Source: Verrucomicrobiota bacterium
Lineage (GTDB): Bacteria; Verrucomicrobiota; Verrucomicrobiia; Limisphaerales; UBA8199
NCBI GenBank assembly: GCA_026397855.1
Contig: JAPLUA010000106.1
Coordinates: 1 to 21,853, forward strand
DNA: 21,853 bases
Direction: 5' to 3'
Positions 1 to 8,356 of this stretch are shown one piece after another. Positions within the stretch are counted from its first letter, which is position 1. The number at the start of each line of letters is the position of its first letter. The notes under the pieces are model-generated. The model saw only the letters and a program-made list of their open reading frames with translations, was not told where the DNA came from and ran no database searches. A program made the position numbers and the translations under genes.

Positions 1-181
1 GGGGCATTTCGAGCCAGAGAGGTGGACCGATTTGTGTTCATGCCAATGGCCTGCTTCATTTGGGCCTGAATACCCCTGCCCTGCCCCCAGTGCGGCTTCG
101 GATCCAAGGTGTATTGGCGGATTCATGCCTGCTGCCATACCCTGACTGGTTGCCTGCTGTCAATCGTATAGACGCCTGCGG
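1..181. other. Left-edge intergenic DNA, no recognisable gene
   Basis: No reading frame here has a recognisable motif, good start context or the strong G/C third-position bias of the real genes. The frames open on either strand are short and extend into the repeat that follows. It is the downstream flank of the response-regulator gene. The far end of another gene could lie at the very edge, but nothing in the sequence shows it. Confidence 0.5.
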
Positions 182-330
182 CCGCAATTCGGGCGCAACT
201 CATGTTATCGGAGCGCGGACATTCTTGTCCGCCTGGGGCTTGCCAACGCGGCCGAGGCGGACAAGAATGTCCGCGCTCCTTACGCCTTCTTACACGTCCT
301 CGGAAACTGTGAGTTGCGCCCCCGCAATTC
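182..330. mobile_element. MITE-like palindromic element with 9-bp target duplication
   Basis: A 131-bp segment (191-321) begins GGGCGCAACTCA and ends with its exact reverse complement TGAGTTGCGCCC (310-321). It is bracketed by the direct repeat CCGCAATTC at 182-190 and 322-330; the next two bases, GG, also match, giving 11 identical bases. Inside lies a perfect 25-bp inverted repeat (210-234 with 255-279), whose arm contains its own small hairpin GCGGACA-TTCT-TGTCCGC (215-232). Terminal inverted repeats plus a target-site duplication and no coding capacity are the marks of a non-autonomous transposable element mobilised in trans. The responsible transposase family cannot be named from this sequence. 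The element sits 29 bp beyond the stop codon of the response regulator. Confidence 0.7.
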
Positions 331-360
331 GGATGTTCCCTTGCTAAACTGGCAATGGGG

Positions 361-1032
361 CTACACCCCGCGGTCCTCGCCCTCCGATGCGCAGCCACGC
401 GCATCATCCCATTCCGGATAGACCTCAGGCTTAAGCTGACCTCGGCGAATCAACTCCTGGAGATCGCGGATAATGGTGCGGCGGGCGACGCAGAACTGGC
501 GGGCGAGGGATGAGATATTGGGCCGGCCGGGCGAACGGCCCACAGCTTGCAGGATGCGGTTCTGGCGGCTGAGGCGGTCGGTTGAGCGGCTGAACAGGTC
601 CAGCGCGTCAATGCGGTGAGAGCGCTCAAGCGCCTCGAACTGCCTGACCGCCTCCTGTTCGCCGCATTCCTTGAGCGCCGTTTCAACGGTGCTGCGGAGC
701 GTGCGGATGTCCACCGGCTTGGTGAGGCAATAATGGGCCCGGCGTGGCCCTTGCAGCGCGGCCATCTGCTGGTGCACCTCCAGCGCCCCGGACGCGATGA
801 TGATGGGGACAAATGGAAGCAATTCCTTGAACTCGGGCAGGAAATCAAGCCCCTGCTCCCCATCCGAGAGCACATGGTCGAGGATCAGTAGATCGGGCCG
901 GCGGCGGGCGATTTGATCCAGCGCCTCGCTGCAGTTTGCCACGCGGATCAGTTCGTGCCTGGCGAGGGCATCTTCATAGATCTCGTATTGGAGATCGTCG
1001 TCTTCGATGATCAGGATTTGTGGGGGATTCAT
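361..1032 (-). CDS. Response regulator with C-terminal HTH domain
   Basis: Cytoplasmic phospho-acceptor partner of the adjacent histidine kinase. The receiver domain (about residues 4-120) shows the acidic cluster IIEDDD (8-13), the phospho-acceptor Asp52 (LILDHV), the switch Ser81 (IIASG) and the conserved Lys105 (LTKPVD). After a helical linker, residues about 172-205 form a helix-turn-helix-like stretch (SSLARQF..ARRTIIRDLQEL), so the output is probably DNA binding. The domain is short and does not clearly match the NarL, OmpR or NtrC output classes. The ATG at 1032 overlaps the kinase stop codon as ATGA, which indicates translational coupling. The target promoters are unknown. Confidence 0.9.
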   Translation of the reverse strand: MNPPQILIIEDDDLQYEIYEDALARHELIRVANCSEALDQIARRRPDLLILDHVLSDGEQGLDFLPEFKELLPFVPIIIASGALEVHQQMAALQGPRRAHYCLTKPVDIRTLRSTVETALKECGEQEAVRQFEALERSHRIDALDLFSRSTDRLSRQNRILQAVGRSPGRPNISSLARQFCVARRTIIRDLQELIRRGQLKPEVYPEWDDARGCASEGEDRGV

Positions 1033-4000
1033 GACTGCTCCTGGGAGGGTGCATCCGTTGCCGGGAGGATTAACGTGAAAATGCTGCCCTGGTCCACGAC
1101 GGATTCGACTGCGAGCCCGGCGTCCATCCGCCGAGCGAGCTCATAGACCATGGAAAGCCCCAGCCCCGTTCCACGCCGCGCGGACAGGGCTTTGGTGGTG
1201 AAGAAGGGTTCAAAGATGCGCGCCAGGTTCTCCGGGGGAATGCCGCAGCCCGAGTCCTGCACCGACACCGCGACATAGGCGGGGGCGGCCCCGGGCGCCA
1301 GCACCGGGCCCAAGGGCGCCCGGTCCAGCCGCCGGATGGCCAGGACAATGTGTGCCTGCGGCTGGCGGCCCATAGATTCGGCGGCATTCAGGACGAAGTT
1401 GAGCACGATCTGCTGGATGAAGTCCTTGCGGGAAACCAGCATCGGAAGGCCGGGCGCGCGATCGAACCTGATCGGGCTCTCGCGCAGGAACCGGTCGCCG
1501 AGCAGCTTGAGGGTTTCCTCGACGATCTGATTCACATCGCACAGGCCCGGCTGCGGGTCGGAATCGCGGCTGAACCCGAGCAGGGCTTTGACAATGCCGG
1601 ATCCCTGGTCCACCACCGTCTTAATCCTGTCAAGGCGGGTGAGGACCTTTGGGGGATTGTCCATGTTCTCCTCGATAATCTGCGCGGAGCCCTTGATGAT
1701 GGACAGGATATTGTTGAAGTCATGGGCGATGCCCGCCGCGAGTGTGCCCAAGGCGTTCATCTTCTGGCTGTGCGCTAGCGCGCGGTTGGCAAGCTCCAGT
1801 TCGCGGGTCCGGTCGGCCACCTTCTTCTCCACCTCGGCATAGCTCCGGACCAGTTGACGGTGGCGGTTGAAGGCCAGCCCGGCGAAGAACAGCGCCACCG
1901 CCAGCCCCGCGCAGGCGATCGTGACAAGGCGCGATTCCTTGTACCAGGGCAGGATCACCGCGAACTCCAGCCGGGCCGGGTTTGGATCAACGTTCCCGTT
2001 CCGGTCCATGGCGCGAGCATCGAAGTAGTGCTTGCCGGCGGGCAGATCAATGAACGCGATGTTGTTTGCCGGCTGGAACGGCGACCAGTCCTGACCATCC
2101 AACCGGTGGGAGTAGAGCAGCCGCGGCCGACGCGTGTAGTTCCATTTGTCCTGACCGCTGAAGGTGAGCGTGACGGTAGCCCCCTCCGGGACATTCGTTT
2201 CTTTGGCTGTCAATTCCTGGATTTGCGTCCGGGGCGGATCCGTGTCGGCCTCGGGATGATAGAGGCTGAGCCCGCGGGCAGTGCCTGCCCACAGGCGTCC
2301 GCGGGGATCTTCGCACATCTCGCGAACCGCCGAGCTGGGCAGCCCGTCCTCGCGGCCGTTCTCGATCCAACCGCCCTGCCAGAACCGGTGCAGGCCATTA
2401 TTCGACGCCACCCAGAGGCTTCCGTCGCGCGTCTTGAGCAGCGCGTGAATGCCATCGAAACCGCTCCGGACCACTAGCCAGTTCCGGCCGTCGAATTCCC
2501 AGATCCGGTCGCTGGTGGCGCACCAGATCCGGCCTTCAGCCGCCTCCGCGAAGCACAAGGCCCCCTCCGGCGTGTTCCGGTCCGGCAAGGCAAAGACGCG
2601 CCATTTCCGATCGTGGTACCAGGCCGTCCCGCGCTCCGTGCTCAGCCACAGGTCCCCGTGCTGGGCCGGGAACAGCCGGCAGAGGTTGGTTCCCGGGATC
2701 GGCTCGCGCGGCGCATCCGGGAACGGGGCAAGCCGCAGGCCGTCGTAGATCGCCAGTCGTTGCTCCTGCGGCGGCGCGCCGGGCCTGGATTCCCGCACCA
2801 CCAGCAATCCATCCCTGAGCAGTCCCAGGGGCTTGATCCGGCGAGCATCGCCCCTCCCGGCGACCGGCTCAAACGCGCCGGTTCCCGGGTTGAACTGGAG
2901 CATCGTATCCTCCGACTGCATCAGAAGCGCGCCATTCCTGAGCGGGAAGATGGCGCTGATAACCGGCGCATCCTTCCCCTCCACCGCGGGCAACGGATAC
3001 TCACGACGCTGCGCCTCGTGCAGCGAGTGAAGCGCATTGCCGGCAACAAACCAGAGCCTCCCGCTCCCGTCGGCAGCAATGCATGAGACCGGCGAAACGA
3101 TCCCCTGCGCGGCGGCGGGTGTTTGCCACGCCAGCGGTGCGAAGCGAAGCAGGCCGTCGGATGTCGCCATCCAGAAGATGCCGCCCGGCTCGACCGCCGC
3201 ATCGAAGTAGTGCCACGCGGGGGTTTCCTCGCTGTCCATCGTTTCCCGTCGCCCCGAACTCCATTGCGCAAGCGAGTCAATGCCTGAAACCCACCAGGTG
3301 TCACCCTGGCCGCGCCAGGCCTGCCGCAGCTTCTCGGCTCCCGAGCCTTCCGCCGTCCAGCGCTTCCCATCGAAGTACACAAGGCGTCTCTGGTGGTTGG
3401 TGCCGAACTCGCCGACCATCGTCACCCCGCCCTGCGCGTCCTCCCGGGGCTCCTGCAGGTTCTGAATCATGAGGCCCGACGGCGGCAGGTATTCCTGCCA
3501 GGGAGTTTCCGCCTTGAGGTTCCGCAGCGGTCCCGGGATCTTCGCCAGTCCGCTGGCGCCGGCAATCCAGAGTCCGCCGTCACGGGCCGGCGTCATGCCC
3601 AGGAAGCGCCCGGCCCGGCTCGCAGTGGCTGAATGCAGCGGGAGGGTGCGGGAATTGCCGTCGTTTTCCACGCTGAACTCCAGCAACCGGTCCGGCAGCA
3701 GCATAAGCACCTGCCCTTGCTTGACCGGGCACAGCGGAATCGGATCGGTAATCCGCGCCATCCCGGTGCTGAATTCCGTTACGATCTCCGCGACCGGATA
3801 CTGGATCCAGCGGTCATCCCTGAACTCCTGCAGGCCCTGCCGCGATACCGTCCAGAGCTGCCCGCCCGGGCTGCCATAGACGCGGCTGCTCCCTTCACCG
3901 GGCCCGGGAATCACGTTGATGGCATAGCCGCCGAACTCGCTGATGCCCGTGACGGCGGGGTGCCGGACCAGCACCTTTCCCTGCGGCGTGATCGTGACCG

Positions 4001-4139
4001 ACAGGCAGGCGGACTCGGCCAGCCCGTCCGCGAGCTTGAAGATGCGCAGGTTCAGGCCTTTCAAGCCTTGCCCTGAAGCCGCCCCCGTAAAAAGCAGGCA
4101 GGCCGCGCAGCCCAGGGGCAATAATAGTTTGCGCGTCAT
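1029..4139 (-). CDS. Two-component-propeller sensor histidine kinase
   Basis: A large membrane sensor of about 1036 residues. Order: N-terminal signal sequence (MTRKLLLPLGC...), a long periplasmic region of repeated W/G-rich blades ending in phrases such as DGSLWVASNNGLHRF and RGRLWAGTARGLSLY (two-component regulator propeller repeats), a Y_Y_Y-type Ig-like domain (about 640-728), one membrane helix (about 738-757), a coiled coil, then the kinase core. The core has the H-box GIAHDFNNIL (His about 806), the N-box NFVLNAAESM, DSGCGIP, FEPFFTTK and GTGLGLSM. In this architecture the propeller commonly senses carbohydrates or other extracellular ligands; the ligand here is unknown. An ATG 12 codons upstream (4175) would overlap the preceding gene, so 4139, directly before the signal peptide and 17 bp after that gene, is preferred. 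Confidence 0.92.
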   Translation of the reverse strand: MTRKLLLPLGCAACLLFTGAASGQGLKGLNLRIFKLADGLAESACLSVTITPQGKVLVRHPAVTGISEFGGYAINVIPGPGEGSSRVYGSPGGQLWTVSRQGLQEFRDDRWIQYPVAEIVTEFSTGMARITDPIPLCPVKQGQVLMLLPDRLLEFSVENDGNSRTLPLHSATASRAGRFLGMTPARDGGLWIAGASGLAKIPGPLRNLKAETPWQEYLPPSGLMIQNLQEPREDAQGGVTMVGEFGTNHQRRLVYFDGKRWTAEGSGAEKLRQAWRGQGDTWWVSGIDSLAQWSSGRRETMDSEETPAWHYFDAAVEPGGIFWMATSDGLLRFAPLAWQTPAAAQGIVSPVSCIAADGSGRLWFVAGNALHSLHEAQRREYPLPAVEGKDAPVISAIFPLRNGALLMQSEDTMLQFNPGTGAFEPVAGRGDARRIKPLGLLRDGLLVVRESRPGAPPQEQRLAIYDGLRLAPFPDAPREPIPGTNLCRLFPAQHGDLWLSTERGTAWYHDRKWRVFALPDRNTPEGALCFAEAAEGRIWCATSDRIWEFDGRNWLVVRSGFDGIHALLKTRDGSLWVASNNGLHRFWQGGWIENGREDGLPSSAVREMCEDPRGRLWAGTARGLSLYHPEADTDPPRTQIQELTAKETNVPEGATVTLTFSGQDKWNYTRRPRLLYSHRLDGQDWSPFQPANNIAFIDLPAGKHYFDARAMDRNGNVDPNPARLEFAVILPWYKESRLVTIACAGLAVALFFAGLAFNRHRQLVRSYAEVEKKVADRTRELELANRALAHSQKMNALGTLAAGIAHDFNNILSIIKGSAQIIEENMDNPPKVLTRLDRIKTVVDQGSGIVKALLGFSRDSDPQPGLCDVNQIVEETLKLLGDRFLRESPIRFDRAPGLPMLVSRKDFIQQIVLNFVLNAAESMGRQPQAHIVLAIRRLDRAPLGPVLAPGAAPAYVAVSVQDSGCGIPPENLARIFEPFFTTKALSARRGTGLGLSMVYELARRMDAGLAVESVVDQGSIFTLILPATDAPSQEQS

Positions 4140-4156
4140 GGCGTCGGTACCAGCCG

Positions 4157-6061
4157 CTAGTCGGCGCGAATCCATTGCGCGTAAGCGCGCGGGCCAAAAT
4201 ACTCGTAGCCTTTGCCTTCGTCGGCCGTGCCCGAGAGGATGCTGTGGATGAACCCGTTCCGCTCCACCTGGACGGTGTGGAAGATCTTCCTGTCCGGGTT
4301 CTCCTTGAGGATGAATTGCACGCGGCCGTCCAGGGCGGAGAACCTTTGGAAGTCGGCGTTGGTCCGCACTGTGAAGTTGAAATCCGCCGCCAGGTCGCGC
4401 TGCATGGCGTGGCTTCTGCCCCAGGTTCCGCCTGCGGCGCTTACGAACGGTTTGCCGTCGAGCAGCGCCACGGCGTCATTGTAGGCTAGCACGCAAAGGC
4501 AGTGCCGGCCGGAGGATTTTAGCCACTTCGCCAGCTTCTCCTCGTGGCCGAGGGACTTGTCGTAAGCATAATTGCTGTCGAGAAAGGCTATCCGCGCCAC
4601 ATCATCGGGGATTGCAGGGACCGCGTTGAGGTAGCCGAAGATGAAGCTCCCCCCGCCGCTGTGGCTGCTGAGGACGGTTTCCACTTCGTGGCCGGCAAAG
4701 AGCTTCTTCACGATCTCCACGACCTCGGGGATCGGCTTGTCGCCGTGGGCCTTGCGCCAGGCCGGCCAGCTTCTCGACTGCGCTTCCAGGTAAACGACCA
4801 CTACCGCGCGGTCTTTGAGCAGTTCCCGCAGGAAGCGGGTCTGCGCTCCGATGTGCTGGATGTCATAGTGCCAATCGTCCCCGGGCTTCAGGACTTTCCC
4901 GACGGTCTGGTCGGTGGTGTTGCCATTGGGCAGCGCGTAGAATATGAGGAGCACCTTCTGCCCTGTCGCAAACGCCTTTTGCCCCGGCGCGTTGATACGG
5001 ACCTTGATCTCGGGAGCGAACGTAAAGGAAGTGATGCGCTCGTTCAGCTCCGGATCCTCGATCAGGCTGCCCAAGGCGGGCTTGCTTCGCGCGGATTGTG
5101 CCGGCGGGGTTGTCTTCAGGGATGGCGATGACACGGCGTTTGTCGGGTAGCGCGGATTCCCAACGAGGCCTTCGCTGCTCAAAAGGCCTGCCAGCTCGGG
5201 GCTGGCCAGCGTTGCCGCAACGGTCCCTGGATCACCGTTGACGACGATCTCCTGTTGCACAAGACGGATGCACTGGCTGTAGTCCACCCAGGATGCGGTG
5301 TGCTTCAGGTAAAGCGGCTGGATGGGAATCCCATTGGTCTGATGCCAGCCGTAGATGGCCACCTTGCCGGGAGAGGAAGCCAGCTTCGCAGTGATTACGA
5401 CGTCTTTCTGGTGCCCGGCGACGAGCGCCCCTGGCGGGTGCGCTTTCAACTCCCCGGCGCGCTGGAAACGCACCATCGCATTGTGATTGCTGAAGACCGC
5501 GACGGTTGTCATCGCGGCGCTGGGGGGTATTGGCGACGGCGTCAGCTTCACCGCCGCGGCGGCATAGATCTTGTCCACCATCTTTGGCGTCGGCAAAGAG
5601 CAGCCCAAGGCATCGGCGATACGCTGCGCCGTATTCGGCGTCATCGGGGTGAGGAAATAGTCGCTGTCGGAGCCAATGGCCAGGTAATCCGGCGTGACAT
5701 GGAACGTGGCGGTGTTGGTCCTGATGCTGGTGGCGTTGGTGACCGTCACCGGCGAGAGCTTGCGGAGAAAGTCCGGCACATTGCCGGAGGTAATCTGGGT
5801 GAAGATCTCCTTCTCGCGCTCCGGCAGATCCACTCCTGCCACACGTGCAGCAAACTCAGCGCCACCCACGGCATTGGCGGCGCGTGGTGGAAGGTTGAGC
5901 GTCTGTCCGTATAACGGGCTGCACAGGGCAAGCACTCCCAGCGCGAAAAGCAGACCCGGCCCGAAGGCAGGGCGGGCAACTCGCCTATGCCCGCCCCTGC
6001 TTCCAAAACGGCGGGGCAGTCGAGATGCCAGCCCTGCTTTGGGGGGCGCGGGGAGATTCAC
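4157..6061 (-). CDS. Secreted alpha/beta-hydrolase-like protein, unknown function
   Basis: 634 residues with a long basic N-terminus and a hydrophobic segment (about 33-52, FGPGLLFALGVLALCSPLYG), suggesting export. The C-terminal half (about 365-634) resembles an alpha/beta hydrolase: a strand VLLIFYALPNG (370-380), a nucleophile-elbow-like SHSGGGSF with Ser468, a possible acid Asp495 (FLDSNY) and a possible His606 (NGFIHSIL). The N-terminal half (about 100-310) looks like a separate conserved domain with the phrase TPMTPNTAQRIADALGC, which I do not recognise. The GTG start at 6061 overlaps the metG stop as GTGA. No closer start was evident before the signal segment. The substrate cannot be inferred; peptidase or esterase activity is possible. 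It lies upstream of the histidine kinase in the same operon. Confidence 0.75.
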   Translation of the reverse strand: MNLPAPPKAGLASRLPRRFGSRGGHRRVARPAFGPGLLFALGVLALCSPLYGQTLNLPPRAANAVGGAEFAARVAGVDLPEREKEIFTQITSGNVPDFLRKLSPVTVTNATSIRTNTATFHVTPDYLAIGSDSDYFLTPMTPNTAQRIADALGCSLPTPKMVDKIYAAAAVKLTPSPIPPSAAMTTVAVFSNHNAMVRFQRAGELKAHPPGALVAGHQKDVVITAKLASSPGKVAIYGWHQTNGIPIQPLYLKHTASWVDYSQCIRLVQQEIVVNGDPGTVAATLASPELAGLLSSEGLVGNPRYPTNAVSSPSLKTTPPAQSARSKPALGSLIEDPELNERITSFTFAPEIKVRINAPGQKAFATGQKVLLIFYALPNGNTTDQTVGKVLKPGDDWHYDIQHIGAQTRFLRELLKDRAVVVVYLEAQSRSWPAWRKAHGDKPIPEVVEIVKKLFAGHEVETVLSSHSGGGSFIFGYLNAVPAIPDDVARIAFLDSNYAYDKSLGHEEKLAKWLKSSGRHCLCVLAYNDAVALLDGKPFVSAAGGTWGRSHAMQRDLAADFNFTVRTNADFQRFSALDGRVQFILKENPDRKIFHTVQVERNGFIHSILSGTADEGKGYEYFGPRAYAQWIRAD

Positions 6062-7614
6062 GGATCCTTACGGGGGAACAGCGGTGCCGGTGTGCCAATA
6101 GCATGTCCCGCCGCTAATCCGCCCCAGCGCGCTCCTTCGAATTTGTCCGGTGCACCAGCCAGCCCAAGCTGCGCGTAAATCCTGCCAGCCGTTCCCGGCA
6201 GAAACGGGCAGAGCAATACCGCCAGGATGCGGCAGACTTCTGCCAGGTTGTAGAGGACTTCGTCAAGCCGCCCGGCGTTGGCGGGATCCTTGGCCAGCTT
6301 GAACGGCGCCGTCTGGTCCACATACTGGTTGGCTCTCGCCACCAGCGACCAGATGGATTGGAGCGCGCCCTGGAGATGGTTCTGCTCCAGCAGACCGCGA
6401 GTTTCGGCGATCACCTTCTCCGCCTCGGGCGCCAGTTCGCCGGACACCCCCGGCACCACGCCATTCCGATACCGCTTGAGCATCGAGAGGGACCGGTTCA
6501 CCAGGTTGCCAAGGCCATTCGCCAATTCGGCGGAGTAGCGGGACTTGAAGCCGGCTTCGGTCCAATTCCCGTCCGGGCCGATGTCCAACTCACGCAGCAC
6601 GTAGAAGCGGAACGCATCCACGCCCCACTCATCAATGACCGCCACCGGGTCAACGACGTTGCCCGTGCTCTTGCTCATCCGATGCCCGTCCTTCTGCCAC
6701 CAGCCGTGGACCAGCACCTGTTTCGGCAATGGCGCCCCCATGGCCTTGAGCATGATCGGCCAATAGACCGCATGGAACTTCAGGATGTCCTTGCCGACGA
6801 GATGAATGTCGGCGGGCCAGGCTGACGGGGGAGCGGCGAGCGGCGGGGGCTGGTTGGCCAGGTCCGCAGGGACACCGGGATCCCCCAGCGACGCCGGAAT
6901 CGTGATGTAATTGGAGAGGGCATCGAACCAGACGTAGGTCACGAAGCCGGGATCGAAAGGCAGGGGGATGCCCCAGTTCAGGCGCGCGGCCGGACGGCTG
7001 ATGCACAAGTCCTCCAGCACATTGTTCTTCAGGAAACCCAGCACCTCGTTGCGACGGTAGGCCGGGGCGACAAAGTCCGGGTTCTGCGTGATGTAATCTA
7101 TCAGCCACTGCTGGTGGTCCTTGAGCCGGAAGTAATAGTTCTGCTCGTCCAGCTCAACGACCTCGCCGTAGGCGGGATCGAACGTGCCGTCGGGCCTGCG
7201 GTCCTTGTCGGTCAGGAACGTCTCTTCCCGCGTGGAGTAGAATCCGCGGTAAACTTCCTTGTAGAACTGCCCCTCGGCATAAAGCTTCGACAGGATCGCC
7301 TGCACCACTTGCTTGTGGCGCGGTTCGGTGGTGCGAACGAAGTCGTCGTTGGTCAGCTCGAGCTTGGCTGCAAACCCCTTCCACACCGCGGCCAGCTCAT
7401 CGCAGTAGGCCTGGGGGGTCTTCCCTTCCGCCAGGGCCGCCTGCTGGACCTTCTGCCCGTGCTCGTCCAGGCCGGTCAGGAAAAACGTCTCCCGCCCCAT
7501 GCTGCGGCGCGACCGCGCAATCACGTCGGCCACGACTTTCTCGTAGGCGTGACCGAGATGCGGGTGGCCGTTGACATAATCAATGGCGGTCGAGATATAG
7601 AAACGCTTGCTCAT
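6058..7614 (-). CDS. metG: Methionyl-tRNA synthetase, compact zinc-less form
   Basis: Charges tRNA-Met with methionine in the cytoplasm. The 518-residue protein starts MSKRFYISTAIDYVNGHPHLGHAYEKV; HLGH (19-22) is the class I HIGH motif and HRMSKSTGN (311-319) carries the KMSKS loop. The FDALSNYI block (230-237) and the anticodon-binding region (FRFYVLRELDIGPDGNW and beyond) are present. The connective-peptide segment where many MetRS have CxxC zinc knuckles reads YRGFYSTREETF (122-133), with no cysteines, so this is a metal-free subtype. The C-terminal EMAP/Trbp-like dimerisation domain found in longer MetRS is absent. The frame stays open upstream to 7806, but the canonical N-terminus fixes the ATG at 7614. 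It is divergent from the MOSC gene and probably leads the minus-strand operon. Confidence 0.97.
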   Translation of the reverse strand: MSKRFYISTAIDYVNGHPHLGHAYEKVVADVIARSRRSMGRETFFLTGLDEHGQKVQQAALAEGKTPQAYCDELAAVWKGFAAKLELTNDDFVRTTEPRHKQVVQAILSKLYAEGQFYKEVYRGFYSTREETFLTDKDRRPDGTFDPAYGEVVELDEQNYYFRLKDHQQWLIDYITQNPDFVAPAYRRNEVLGFLKNNVLEDLCISRPAARLNWGIPLPFDPGFVTYVWFDALSNYITIPASLGDPGVPADLANQPPPLAAPPSAWPADIHLVGKDILKFHAVYWPIMLKAMGAPLPKQVLVHGWWQKDGHRMSKSTGNVVDPVAVIDEWGVDAFRFYVLRELDIGPDGNWTEAGFKSRYSAELANGLGNLVNRSLSMLKRYRNGVVPGVSGELAPEAEKVIAETRGLLEQNHLQGALQSIWSLVARANQYVDQTAPFKLAKDPANAGRLDEVLYNLAEVCRILAVLLCPFLPGTAGRIYAQLGLAGAPDKFEGARWGGLAAGHAIGTPAPLFPRKDP

Positions 7615-7727
7615 TGGGACATACTTTGGCCGAGGGCAGCCCGATTGGCAACTGCTACCATCAAATCCGGCAGGCCCCGGGATTTGGGATCGACAAGGTG
7701 CCCTCTGCTGGCAAGACTTTACCACAA

Positions 7728-8225
7728 ATGAACACCGTGTCCTCCCCTGCCCTCCCCGGCCGCGTTGCCTCACTGCATTTGCATCCCGCTGAATCCGGCG
7801 CACCACTGCAGAGCGTCGAGGCGGTTGAACTTGTCGCCGCCAAAGGGATCGTTGGAGACACGCGATACTTTGGCCGGGTCAGCCGCAGCACCGGCAATCC
7901 CACCCGCCGCCAGGTCACCTTGATCGAGCGCGAGCAAATCGCCGAGCACGCCGCCGCCTTCAGCCTCGAAGGCATACCGCCGGGCGTCGTCCGCTCCAAC
8001 ATCGAGACTGAAGGCGTGAACTTGATCGCCCTGCTTGGACGCCAGATCCAGATCGGAGATGCCATCCTGTTGATTCACACGCCTCGCGATCCCTGCGAGC
8101 AAATGGACGCTATCTGCCCGGGCCTTCGAGAGCGGATGCTGAACAGCCGGCAGGGCGTCCTCGCCGAGGTCGTCCGCTCCGGCAGCATCCGGTGCGGCGA
8201 TGCCGTGTTGATCCGTGATCCGTGA
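7728..8225 (+). CDS. MOSC domain protein
   Basis: A 165-residue stand-alone MOSC domain, the fold found at the C-terminus of molybdenum-cofactor sulfurases and in YiiM/MOSC-type proteins that bind sulfur or molybdopterin adducts. Visible landmarks are the N-terminal strand GRVASLHLHP, GIVGDTRYFG (40-49), the QVTLIEREQI block, a conserved-cysteine motif DPCEQMDAICPGL (Cys123) and the terminal VRSGSIRCGDAVLI. The ATG at 7728 was chosen because the MOSC core begins shortly after it; the frame is open back to 7614 with unconserved sequence. The last codons and the stop lie inside a 7-bp periodic repeat array, suggesting the repeat formed at or replaced the original 3' end. The substrate is unknown. 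Confidence 0.88.
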   Translation: MNTVSSPALPGRVASLHLHPAESGAPLQSVEAVELVAAKGIVGDTRYFGRVSRSTGNPTRRQVTLIEREQIAEHAAAFSLEGIPPGVVRSNIETEGVNLIALLGRQIQIGDAILLIHTPRDPCEQMDAICPGLRERMLNSRQGVLAEVVRSGSIRCGDAVLIRDP

Positions 8226-8300
8226 TACGTGATGCGTAAATCGAGAGGCTACTTTTGAGGCCAGGGGATCACGGACCACGAATCACGCATCACGAATCAT
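8210..8300. repeat. Inverted pair of 7-bp repeat arrays
   Basis: The left arm (8210-8237) is about four tandem heptamers of the form ATNCGTG (ATCCGTG, ATCCGTG, ATACGTG, ATGCGTA). The right arm (8268-8300) is five heptamers of the opposite sense (ATCACGG, ACCACGA, ATCACGC, ATCACGA, ATCATTC). The arms are imperfect reverse complements separated by about 30 bp, so transcript or single-stranded DNA could fold into a long imperfect hairpin. The left arm contributes the last codons and the stop codon of the MOSC gene. No run of T follows, so an intrinsic terminator is not evident. Confidence 0.65.
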
Positions 8301-8356
8301 TCCCCCCCTTCATTTTATTCTCGAATCCGGCCGCCCTTTCTGGCGTCATTACCTCC

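Noticed and set aside
7615..7806. N-terminal extension of MetRS
   Set aside because: The open frame runs upstream, but the sequence is non-conserved and overlaps the divergent MOSC gene. The canonical MetRS N-terminus starts at 7614.
8255..8356. N-terminal extension of the Gfo/Idh/MocA protein
   Set aside because: Encoded by repeat sequence and spacer. The Tat signal requires the start at 8357.
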